Positions 9,170 through 18,600 of a stretch of 43,311 nucleotides of DNA are shown one piece after another (position 1 is the stretch's first letter; each line of letters begins with the position of its first letter). The notes beneath the pieces are model-generated. The model did no database searches. It saw only the letters and a program-made list of their open reading frames with translations, and had not been told where the DNA came from. Made by a program: the position numbers and the translations under genes. The DNA lies in NCBI RefSeq assembly GCF_017115025.1, contig NZ_JABXKM010000179.1, forward strand, positions 40,203-83,513, read 5' to 3'. Origin of the DNA: Nostoc sp. NOS(2021) (GTDB taxonomy: Bacteria; Cyanobacteriota; Cyanobacteriia; Cyanobacteriales; Nostocaceae).

Positions 9170-10726
9170 TTAATTTATGGTCATAATAGCTTTACGCTGA
9201 ACATCTTTCAACAGGTTAGAATACTCTTTTTTTCGCTTGGTTTTTATGTCGCTCATTTGTTGTTTTTCCACTTTTGCTAAGTTGTCAACCAGTTCATTCA
9301 ATCGTGTCTCTGGTTGTTTGACAACAGTATTTAAAAGTGTTTCAAAATTTTTCAATATCTTTATAATACTACTAGCGTCAAACAGATCTATATCGTACTC
9401 TAAATCAGCCTTTATCCCTTGTTCCGTATCTACCATTCTTAAGAATAAATCAAGTGTTGTTTCCTCTGTATCCAGATGATTTAAAGTACTAGCTGTTAAA
9501 TTTGTAAGCTCCAGAAGTGGCAGAGCAACATTATCAAAAACAAACTTAACCTGGAATAGTGGCATACGATTTAGATTTCGCTCTATTTTCAAAGCATCTA
9601 CAACTTTCTCAAACGGCAAATCTTGATGTGTGTAGGCTCCTAAAGTTACTTCACGTACTCGTCCAAGTAACTCTCGAAAGGAGGGATTTCCAGACAAATT
9701 AGTACGCAACACCAACTGGTTGACAAAGAACCCAATTAATCCCTCTATTTCAGCTTGGTTGCGGTTGGCAATATCAGTACCTACGACAATATCGTCCTGA
9801 CTAGTGTACCAGTGTAATAGAGTTTGAAATGTAGCTAGCAATGTCATAAAAAGTGTAACACCTTCTTGTTGACTCAAGGCTTTAATATCTTCTGATAAAG
9901 CTTTTGGTAACATAAGGTATTGTTTTGCAGCCCGAAAAGTTTGAATTGCTTGTCGGGGGCGATCAGTAGGCAGTTGTAAACAAGGAAGGTTGTCAAGATG
10001 TTTCTTCCAATAAGTAATTTGAGATTCTAGTTTCTCTCCCTGTAGCCATTGCCTTTGCCAGAGAGCAAAGTCTGCATACTGGATAGGGAGTTCAGGTAGT
10101 GGTGAAGGTAATCCAGCACAAAAGGCTTTGTACAGCGCTGTCAATTCGCGAACAAACACACCAATTGACCAGCCATCTATGGCAATGTGATGTGTTGTTA
10201 ATTGCATTAAATATTCTGTTTTGCTCAGATACAGCAGGATAGGTCGCAATAAAGGTTCTTGTGCCAAATTAAAAACTACTTGGGCTTCCTTAGTGGTTAA
10301 TCGTTGGATTTCTTGCTCAAGCTGATTCTTTGGTAGTTTCTGGAGGTCTACTGTCGGCAAAACAATACTCAAAAATGGAGCAATCACTTGAACTGGTTGT
10401 CCCTCTATCATTTTGAAGGTAGTACGTAGGGATTCGTGACGTTGCACAATCTTATTCAGGCTGTGCTCCAATGCTGTTACATTGAGTGAACCTGTAAAGC
10501 GTAGAAATCCAGACACATTGTAAGCAGTACTAGTGGGATCTAATTGATGGAGAAACCACAGGCGTTGTTGGGCAAACGATAAAGGAGTAGGACTAATTTG
10601 AGAACGTCTGGCAATAACTTCTAATTGAGAATCAAATTGACCACGCAGCCGCTTTTCGAGGAGTTCTCGCTGAGTGGGTGAAAGCTTCGACCGTCGTTTC
10701 AAAATTCCATCTTTTTTGTTGTCCAT
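9170..10726 (-). CDS. Stand-alone NRPS condensation-domain protein
   Basis: About 518 residues forming a single C domain with no A or T domain. After a charged N-terminal segment (SPTQRELLEKRL, docking-like) come LSFAQQRLWFL, RHESLRTTF, the catalytic HHIAIDG (residues 179-185) and the late-C motif IGFFVNQLVLRT. I chose ATG 10726, which has a G-rich AGGGGGG just upstream; a TTG at 10741 would add five residues. It lies between the PKS, whose ACP would supply the donor, and the hydroxylase/NRPS, whose own first C-like domain lacks the catalytic histidines. It probably makes the amide bond that the degenerate domain cannot. The C-terminal tail is Lys-rich. A separate C protein at a PKS-to-NRPS junction is unusual but has parallels in beta-hydroxylating siderophore systems. 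Confidence 0.9.
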   Translation of the reverse strand: MDNKKDGILKRRSKLSPTQRELLEKRLRGQFDSQLEVIARRSQISPTPLSFAQQRLWFLHQLDPTSTAYNVSGFLRFTGSLNVTALEHSLNKIVQRHESLRTTFKMIEGQPVQVIAPFLSIVLPTVDLQKLPKNQLEQEIQRLTTKEAQVVFNLAQEPLLRPILLYLSKTEYLMQLTTHHIAIDGWSIGVFVRELTALYKAFCAGLPSPLPELPIQYADFALWQRQWLQGEKLESQITYWKKHLDNLPCLQLPTDRPRQAIQTFRAAKQYLMLPKALSEDIKALSQQEGVTLFMTLLATFQTLLHWYTSQDDIVVGTDIANRNQAEIEGLIGFFVNQLVLRTNLSGNPSFRELLGRVREVTLGAYTHQDLPFEKVVDALKIERNLNRMPLFQVKFVFDNVALPLLELTNLTASTLNHLDTEETTLDLFLRMVDTEQGIKADLEYDIDLFDASSIIKILKNFETLLNTVVKQPETRLNELVDNLAKVEKQQMSDIKTKRKKEYSNLLKDVQRKAIMTIN

Positions 10727-10764
10727 AATCCCCCCTATCAAACAATGAAAACTAGCAATGTATC

Positions 10765-13700
10765 CTAATCCATAATTTTGACATTCACATACTCAGGAAC
10801 GTTCTGAGATAATCGTTCTAACTCTTCTATGAAAATTTCTTCAATAACCAAAGCCAACTCGCCTACAGTGGGTGCCTCAAACAGAGAATCAACAGGTACT
10901 TCTATCTGAAAATTTTTGCGTAGCTGAGAAATCAGTACAGTTCCTATTAGGGAGTCTCCCCCTAAAGCAAAGAAGCTGTCATGGATGCCTACCTGCTCAA
11001 TACCCAGTAACTCTTGAAAAAGATTAGCAAGCTTACGCTCTATATCATTAGTGGGAGCAACATAGATACTGCTCAGTTCTGGTCTTGGATGTGTTGGTTT
11101 AGAGAAGTTGTCTTTTTTTGTAGCGTCTTGGAAATTAGGTGAGTTATCTAGGAAATCTGGCTTAACCTGAATCCGAAAATCATAGGTTGATACCAAAACC
11201 TGAGAAAGAGTATTCCCGATAATCCTACTAAATACCTCTACTCCTTCTTTTGGTGATAACCCTTCTTGAAGTAGTTGTCTTTGATACGCATTAACAGAGG
11301 TAGTGGGTTTTTGATTAAGTCCACCTGGAACAGAATGCCATGAGTCAGAAAAAGTTGCGATCGCTGTTTGTTGAGAGCTAACTCCGTTTTCCGCAACAAC
11401 TATGCATTGCTCAAATAAGGGATGGTTCACTGCTTGAAATTGAGGTTTGGGAATATCTTGGGTTTGGGTAGATTGCTTAATTGCTTCTGCGGCCATACCC
11501 ACTTCTTGCCAAGCAGACCAGTTGATCGCTAGTGTAAATATACCATCTCGATTGGTCTTATAGTGAGCAAAAGCGTCAAGAAAAGCATTGGCACTAGCAT
11601 AATCAACCTGTCCAAATTCCGCTTGGATGGCAGTCATTGAAGAACACAGGACAAAGAAATCTAGCTGAACACCCTGGAAAATACTATTGAGAACCAGTGT
11701 TCCTTTGACTTTAGGTGCTAGAATACTTGCTGTCATTTGCGGCGTTTTTCGCTGAATCACGCCACCTCCGGGAACTCCAGCAGCATGGATCACACCATTG
11801 AAGTTGCCAAAGTGTGACTGCGCTTTTTGAATCGCCCAATGCATTTGTTCGAGATTTGTGACATCAGCACTCACTACCAAAACTTTTGCACCCAGTTGTT
11901 CGAGTTCCTGCACTTTGAGAATTTTACGGCTAGTGCTGTCTTGCTCGTCGTGATCAGTTAGCCACTCACTCCACTTGTCTGGATCTGGAAATTCTGAACG
12001 TCCTACAAGCAGAAGTTTTGCTTGTACTGTCTTTGCCAAATGCTCTGCCAGGGTAAGTCCAATTCCTCCAAATCCACCTGTGATTAAATAGACTCCTTCT
12101 TTCCTTAATCTTGGTGTTTTTTCGGTAGCTTGATTCAAGTAGACAGGTTCAAAATGTTGTACCCAGCGATGATTTCCTCGGTAGGCGATCGCTGAATCAG
12201 AGGATGAAGCTTCTAACTCGTTCAACAGTTGGTTTATGAGTTTCTCAGTTTGCCAACTTCTTACTTCTGAGGGAATTACAACATCAATGCTACGACAACT
12301 GATGTCAGGGTATTCTTGTGGAATGACTTTAACAGGCCCAATAACAGTTGCTTTTTCTGGACACAGCACTTCTTCACCCGTTACTTCCTGCATCTTGTTG
12401 GAGATGACTGCTATGTGCAGTTGCTTGGTAAGGTTTTGTTTTCCAAGGGACTGAGCGAGAAATAGCAGACTGTAAAATCCTAAATCTTCAGCTTTGTCAA
12501 CTGCTGCTAGGTTTAATTCTGTGTTATCAATAGGCGTGACATTCCATAAATGCACAATCGTGTTTGGGAACTTGTCTTGTTCTAGAAGTTCCTTGAGCAA
12601 AGCGTCGTAGTCATCCCTTTGTTGAGGATTTAGGGTATACTTAGAGTCGCTTAGTTTTGTAAACTCTGATCCTACGCTAACGGCGATCGCATCCCGACCT
12701 TCCAGTTCGAGTCGTTTTATGAATTCTTCACCTAAGCCGCACTCATCAATAAACACAAGAGTGCAAGACAAAACCGATTTTTCACTCTTGTGTTTTTCGG
12801 GTAGCACAGAGCGTTTCCATGATGGAACGTAGAACCAGTTGGCAATATCTTGTTTTTTACTTGGTAAAGAGGTGATAGACAACGCCTCGACACTTGTCTT
12901 GATAGTTGCTGTCTCTTTTTGGGCTTCAATCCAATAACGCTGGCGCTCGAAGGGATATGTTGGTAGAGGGAGACGATGACGGTGCTCGTCGGCATAAAAT
13001 CTTGACCAATCTATCTGTACTCCAGATAGCCACAGTTTACCCAATGTGTTCAGTAAGAACGCTATGTCTGAGTGTTTTTCCTTAGGATGTCGTAATGAAC
13101 ACAGTCCTACGGCATTTGAATGCTTTTGAGCAAATGCACACAAGGTACGTCCTGGTCCCACTTCTAACAGGATGCGATTTGGCTCTTGCAGCAACGCAGA
13201 GATTCCTTCTGAAAAACGGACACAGGAGCGTAGATGTGTTGCCCAGTAATTGGGATCTGTAGTTTGCTCTGCTGTTATCCAGGTTCCCGTGACGTTGGAG
13301 ATAAAGGGAATTTTTGGGGGATGTAGTTTGACTCTACTGATTTCTTTCTGGAATGCTTCCAAGATGGGTTCCATCATCTCAGAATGAAAAGCGTGGGAAG
13401 TATGTAAACGACGACACTCTATATCTTGGAGCTTGTTCTGAAATGTGTCTATGGCATCATGGGTTCCCGAAACCACACACAAGGCAGGAGCATTACTGGC
13501 AGCAAGCGATAATTTTTCATCAAGTAAAGCTTTAACTTCTTCCTCTGGCAGTGGTACGGAGAGCATAGCACCAGATGGTAGTTGTTGCATCAGCCGTCCA
13601 CGCACCGCCACTAGCGCCAAAGCATCTTCAAGTGACATGACACCAGCAAGGCAAGCTGCTACATATTCCCCGATGCTATGACCAATCATTGCACCTGGAG

Positions 13701-15582
13701 TAATTCCCCATGACATCCACAACTTAGCCAGAGCATATTCAATCACAAATAGTGCTGGCTGAGTGATATCAGTTTGTTGCAGTTTTTGTGCTGCGGCTTC
13801 TGACTCAGACTCGCCCGGATAGATGAGCGATCGCAGATCCAATCCTATATGAGATTGGAGCAATTGACAGCACAAATCCACTTGTTCTCGAAAAATTGGC
13901 TCAGTCTGGTAAAGTTCTTTGCCCATGTCCACATACTGAGCGCCCTGTCCTGGAAACATAAACGCGATGGGGCGATTTTCTACTTCAAGTAAGTTAGTGA
14001 AAACTCTTTGAGGATCTCGCACCTGCAAGGCGCTGGTTGCATCTTCGATATCTTCACACACCAATACACAACGATGATTGAATTCCCTGCGTCCGACTTG
14101 CAACGTATGCGCCACATCTGCCAGAGTAATATCACTCTGTTGCTTGAGGTATTGAACCAGATTTTCTGTTGCAGTTTCCAAAGCGGAGTCTGTTTTGGCA
14201 GAAAGTACCAATAACTGCCAAGGGCGAGAGGGACTAGAAACTGCTAAGGCTGGCGCTTCTTCCAGAATTACATGAGCATTAGTCCCACCAATACCTAAGG
14301 AACTGACTCCAGCCCGACGAGGGGTAAGTCCGGCTTTCCATTCCGTCAGCGTTGTATTAACGTAAAAAGGACTATTGGCAAAATCAATTTGGGGATTAGG
14401 TTGCTCAAAATTCAAGCTGGGTGGTATTTGCTTGTGTTTAAGGGCTAAAACCGTTTTAATCAGTCCTGCAATCCCAGCTGCTGCATCTAGATGACCAATG
14501 TTTGTTTTAACTGAACCGATTGCACAGAAGCCTTTTTTATCGGTACTTTCACGAAACACGTTTGTTAAAGCAGAAATTTCAATGGGATCGCCTAAGACAG
14601 TTCCTGTACCGTGAGCTTCGACATAGCTAATTGTTTCAGGTTCCAGCCCAGCTAAAGCAAGTGCTTCTGCTATCACATCTGCTTGTCCGTTAACACTGGG
14701 TGCTGTGTAACCAACTTTACCAGAACCATCATTATTGATCGCACTACTTTTAATCACAGCATAGATATTATCACCATCAGCGATCGCCTCAGATAACCGC
14801 TTCAAAACTACAATCCCCAGTCCATTACCAATAATTGTTCCCTTGGCTTTGGCATCAAAGGCACGACAGTGCCCATCAGGTGATAAAATACCCCCTTCTT
14901 CATACAAATACCCTGTTTTTTGGGGAATATGAATAGATACTCCACCTGCTAAAGCCATATCGCATTGGTAATTTAATAGACTTTGACAAGCTAAAGAAAT
15001 AGCTACTAAGGAAGTAGAACAAGCGGTTTGTACCGTTAGACTTGGGCCTGTCAGATTTAATTTATAGGAAACGCGAGTCGCCAGAAAATCTTTATCGTTA
15101 CCAATTCCCTTTTGGAAAATGCTAGCTAATCCAACTTGTTGGCGCAGCCCGCCGCAGGCATCGCTATTTGAATCCAATGATAAATAATTATTTGAACTAG
15201 AACCGGCGTAAACTCCAATCCGAGTTTCGCAACGTTGGGAGTCATAGCCAGCATTTTCTAATGCTTCCCATGCATATTCTAAAAATAAACGATGCTGCGG
15301 GTCTGTAATTTCTGCTTCTTTGGGATTCAAGGCAAAGAATGAAGCATCAAATAAATCTATATCTTGTATTACCGCTCTAGATTTTACATAATTCGGGTCA
15401 TTGATTACTGTCGGTTTTATACCTTCCGACAGTAATTCTTCATCTGAAAAAACAGCAATAGATTCTACACCATCTCGAATATTTTGCCAAAATTTATCGA
15501 TACTTTTGGCCCCAGGAAAACCCCCTGCTATGCCGATAATAGCTATTCCTTCTATAGAGTTTGGCATTTCTGAAATACTCAT
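10765..15582 (-). CDS. Type I polyketide synthase, KS-AT-KR-ACP
   Basis: 1605 residues forming one extension module. KS: Cys188 in TACSTSL, His324 in EAHGTGT and His364 in NIGHLDAAAG. AT: GQGAQ at about 545, GHSIGEY with Ser636, and HAFHS (730-734), the motif of malonyl-CoA-specific ATs. KR: nucleotide-binding GGFGGIG at about 1169, active-site Tyr1328 in GQVDYASAN with an upstream CSS. ACP: GGDSL with Ser1544. No DH, ER or MT domain, so it should add two carbons and leave a beta-hydroxyl; after an amino-acid module this gives a statine-like gamma-amino-beta-hydroxy acid. The KR lacks the LDD motif of B-type KRs. Start ATG 15582 lies 64 bp after the FAAL-NRPS stop, without a clear Shine-Dalgarno. 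A repetitive-DNA insertion lies in the KS coding region (residues about 139-147). Confidence 0.95.
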   Translation of the reverse strand: MSISEMPNSIEGIAIIGIAGGFPGAKSIDKFWQNIRDGVESIAVFSDEELLSEGIKPTVINDPNYVKSRAVIQDIDLFDASFFALNPKEAEITDPQHRLFLEYAWEALENAGYDSQRCETRIGVYAGSSSNNYLSLDSNSDACGGLRQQVGLASIFQKGIGNDKDFLATRVSYKLNLTGPSLTVQTACSTSLVAISLACQSLLNYQCDMALAGGVSIHIPQKTGYLYEEGGILSPDGHCRAFDAKAKGTIIGNGLGIVVLKRLSEAIADGDNIYAVIKSSAINNDGSGKVGYTAPSVNGQADVIAEALALAGLEPETISYVEAHGTGTVLGDPIEISALTNVFRESTDKKGFCAIGSVKTNIGHLDAAAGIAGLIKTVLALKHKQIPPSLNFEQPNPQIDFANSPFYVNTTLTEWKAGLTPRRAGVSSLGIGGTNAHVILEEAPALAVSSPSRPWQLLVLSAKTDSALETATENLVQYLKQQSDITLADVAHTLQVGRREFNHRCVLVCEDIEDATSALQVRDPQRVFTNLLEVENRPIAFMFPGQGAQYVDMGKELYQTEPIFREQVDLCCQLLQSHIGLDLRSLIYPGESESEAAAQKLQQTDITQPALFVIEYALAKLWMSWGITPGAMIGHSIGEYVAACLAGVMSLEDALALVAVRGRLMQQLPSGAMLSVPLPEEEVKALLDEKLSLAASNAPALCVVSGTHDAIDTFQNKLQDIECRRLHTSHAFHSEMMEPILEAFQKEISRVKLHPPKIPFISNVTGTWITAEQTTDPNYWATHLRSCVRFSEGISALLQEPNRILLEVGPGRTLCAFAQKHSNAVGLCSLRHPKEKHSDIAFLLNTLGKLWLSGVQIDWSRFYADEHRHRLPLPTYPFERQRYWIEAQKETATIKTSVEALSITSLPSKKQDIANWFYVPSWKRSVLPEKHKSEKSVLSCTLVFIDECGLGEEFIKRLELEGRDAIAVSVGSEFTKLSDSKYTLNPQQRDDYDALLKELLEQDKFPNTIVHLWNVTPIDNTELNLAAVDKAEDLGFYSLLFLAQSLGKQNLTKQLHIAVISNKMQEVTGEEVLCPEKATVIGPVKVIPQEYPDISCRSIDVVIPSEVRSWQTEKLINQLLNELEASSSDSAIAYRGNHRWVQHFEPVYLNQATEKTPRLRKEGVYLITGGFGGIGLTLAEHLAKTVQAKLLLVGRSEFPDPDKWSEWLTDHDEQDSTSRKILKVQELEQLGAKVLVVSADVTNLEQMHWAIQKAQSHFGNFNGVIHAAGVPGGGVIQRKTPQMTASILAPKVKGTLVLNSIFQGVQLDFFVLCSSMTAIQAEFGQVDYASANAFLDAFAHYKTNRDGIFTLAINWSAWQEVGMAAEAIKQSTQTQDIPKPQFQAVNHPLFEQCIVVAENGVSSQQTAIATFSDSWHSVPGGLNQKPTTSVNAYQRQLLQEGLSPKEGVEVFSRIIGNTLSQVLVSTYDFRIQVKPDFLDNSPNFQDATKKDNFSKPTHPRPELSSIYVAPTNDIERKLANLFQELLGIEQVGIHDSFFALGGDSLIGTVLISQLRKNFQIEVPVDSLFEAPTVGELALVIEEIFIEELERLSQNVPEYVNVKIMD
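15141..15164. repeat. Dispersed cyanobacterial repeat inside the KS coding sequence
   Basis: These 24 bp match 27373-27396 with one difference (C for T). The repeat adds or replaces codons in frame and encodes SDACGGLR-like residues between the conserved KS segments around SSNNYL and the GNDKDFLATRVSYKL region. Confidence 0.75.
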
Positions 15583-15646
15583 AATTTTGTCAATACCGAT
15601 TTATTTTGTTTGCTGTTTGCATAGTTTTGCTGAGAGTTTTTTTTAC

Positions 15647-18600
15647 TTATTTACGTGACTTATGAGTTTGCTTTTGTCGGTTTAGAGCCAATTTTTGTTT
15701 TTCAGAGCGGTTATGAATCTTTTTAAAGGAATGTTGTTCTTGCTGTTCTTGACTAAGATGTTTTGCCAACAAACTGATACTAGGATATTGAAACATTTCT
15801 ACTACTGAGATATCGCGTTGCAGTTGTTCTCGCAGTTGCGCGTTTACCTGAGATATCAGTAAAGAATGACCGCCTAAATCGAAAAAGTTATCGTTAATAC
15901 TAACTTTCTTAAGACCCAGTACTGTTTGCCAAGTACTAGCAATGATCTGCTCTAGCTCTGTTTGAGGTGCTACATATAAGTCGTTGTCAGTAAAGTCAGC
16001 TTCTGGCGGTGGTAAGACACGATGATTGACCTTGCCATTCAGGGTTAAAGGGAGCGTATCCAAGAACATAAAAACCGTTGGCACCATGTATTTGGGTAGC
16101 TTTTCTCTAAGAAAGTCCCGAAGTTGAGGTACGAGATCGTGTGCTTTTGCTGTCTCAAGGTGACCTTGCCCAACGATATAAGCAACTAGGCGCTTATGGT
16201 CTGAGCCATCATCATGAGCAATGACTACCGCTTGTCGAACTATTGGGTGTTGATTAAGTAAGGCTTCTATTTCTCCTAATTCAATACGAAAACCTCGAAT
16301 TTTAACTTGATGATCTATGCGTCCTAAAAATTCGAGGTTGCCATCGCTTAGGTAGCGAACTAAGTCGCCTGTCTGATAAAGACGCTCCCCAGGTTTTGAA
16401 CTATAGGGGTTAGGAATAAATTTTCCTGCTGTTAAGTCTGGTCGGTTGAGATAGCCCCGAGCGACACCAACACCTCCAATGTAAAGTTCTCCAGGAGTTC
16501 CTATGGGTACGAGTTGTAGATAGGGGTCAAGTACATAAGTTTGGATGTTGGCAATGGCTCTTCCAATTGGCACTTCGCAAGCCGTTGATGCTGATAACTC
16601 ACACAGCGTCGCCACAATTGTTGTTTCTGTAGGACCATAGCTGTTGATAAGGTGTACTTGCCGATCAACGTGCTGTAGCCAAGTTTCGAGGTGCTTTGTT
16701 TTGGCTGTTTCGCCCCCAATTATTACTAGCCGCAGGGAATCTGGAAGTGTCAAATTTGCTGTTGCTAATTCAGTAACTAATTGATGCCAAAAGGCAGTAG
16801 GCAAATCGAGGACAGTAATCCCCCAATTGTGGCATTGCAGCAAGAACTCAGACGTTGAACTTAACATGTCATCTGTACGCAGCACAAGAGCAGCACCACA
16901 AACAAGACATGGAAAAATTTCTTCGGCAGCGGTATCAAAGCTGATAGAAGCAAATTGGAGGACGCGCTCGCTCGCTTTCAGTCCAAACTCTAAACAGGCA
17001 ATTTCGGTGTAGTTGACCAAAGATTGATGTTGGATCATCACACCTTTGGGGGTTCCAGTCGAGCCAGAAGTATAAATCAGATAAGCCAGGTTTTCAGTTT
17101 TGGTCTGATGAATCGGGTTTTCCTGGCTTTCTTGGGCAATGAGCATCCAGTCTGCATCCAGGCACACAACTTGTGACTCATGTTTGGGGAGTATATCCAG
17201 CTGTGCTGAAGAGGTCAGTATAACTGGTACTTTGGCATCCATTAACATTGAAGCCAGACGTTGTTGAGGATAAGTGGGATCTAGAGGAACATAAGCTCCA
17301 CCCGCTTTCAGGATGGCTAAGAGTCCTACCACCATTGAGAGCGATCGCTCCACACAGATACCGACAAGTACCTCTGGCCCTACACCTAGTTTTTGCAAGT
17401 GATGCGCTAGTTGATTCGCACGTTGGTTCAGTTCTTGATAGGTTAGATACTGCTGATTTGGAAAAATTACTGCGATCGCATCCGGTGTCCGCTCTACCTG
17501 TGCCTCAAACAATTGATGAATGCACTGCTCTCTTTGAGATTTGGGATTTGGGAGCCACTGTGTTGCAGGGTTTTCCCCCAACCCCACTGTCGTGAAGGTT
17601 TCAAAATCCCCCCTTGTAGTGTTAAACTCCACAAGCAATTGATGCTGTTGTGCTTCTGTCAGGAGTGGCAAGTCCGAAAGTCTAGCTTGAGGATTAGCAA
17701 CTATACCAAAGAGCAAGTTTTGAAAATGCTCTAGCATCTGAGCAATTGTAGTGCCATTAAACAGGTCTGTATTGTACTCAAATGACATCATCATTCCTGA
17801 CTCTGTAATCTCTACAGACAGGCTCAAATCAAACTGCGCCGTTTCATTTTCTACTTGGAACTGGCTCACAGTTAGATTGGGCATTTCTGGCAATGGTGGA
17901 GCATTTCGGAAATCGAACATCACTTGAAACACAGGTGTATAGCTGACGTTTCGTTCTGGCTGCAATGCCCTTACTAGCTGATCAAAAGGTATATCTTGGT
18001 GTGTGTAGGCTTCTAAGGCTACCTTTCGGACACGATTTAGTAACTGTTGAAAACTTGGGTTGCCGGAAAGGCTAGTGCGTAATACTAAGGTATTGACAAA
18101 AAAGCCAATTAACCCTTTTATTTCGTTGTGGTTACGGTTGGCAACTGGTGAGCCTACAAGAATATCATCCTGTCCTGTGTAGCGGTAGAGAAAAGTCTGG
18201 AATGCTGCTAGCAGCAACATATACTGAGTGACGCCCTCTTGCCGAGCGATCGCTTTCAGTTGCTCACTTAAGGTTTTGGATAGCTCGATAGATTGATGGG
18301 AACCTCGCGAGGTTTGAATAGCTGGTCGTGGTCGGTCAGTGGGTAATTGTAAAATAGTCGGAGCATCTTCAAGTTGTTGTTTCCAGTAAGAAAGTTGGGC
18401 TTGGAGGACTTCTCCTTGAAGCCTTTGCCGCTGCCAGTACGCAAAGTCTTTGTATTGAATAGATAAATCGGGTAGAGGCAAGAAACTTTCAGTTAAAAAT
18501 GCTTTATATGTTGATGCCATCTCCTGCATTAATATCTCGACAGACCAAGCATCCGAGATAATATGATGCATCACAAGCAAAAGTATATGTTCTTGTGGCG

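Noticed and set aside
12732..12995. Short minus-strand frame within the PKS gene, and similar shadows at 8661-8864 and 16501-16719
   Set aside because: They are out of frame inside clearly coded domains with intact motifs; chance frames.
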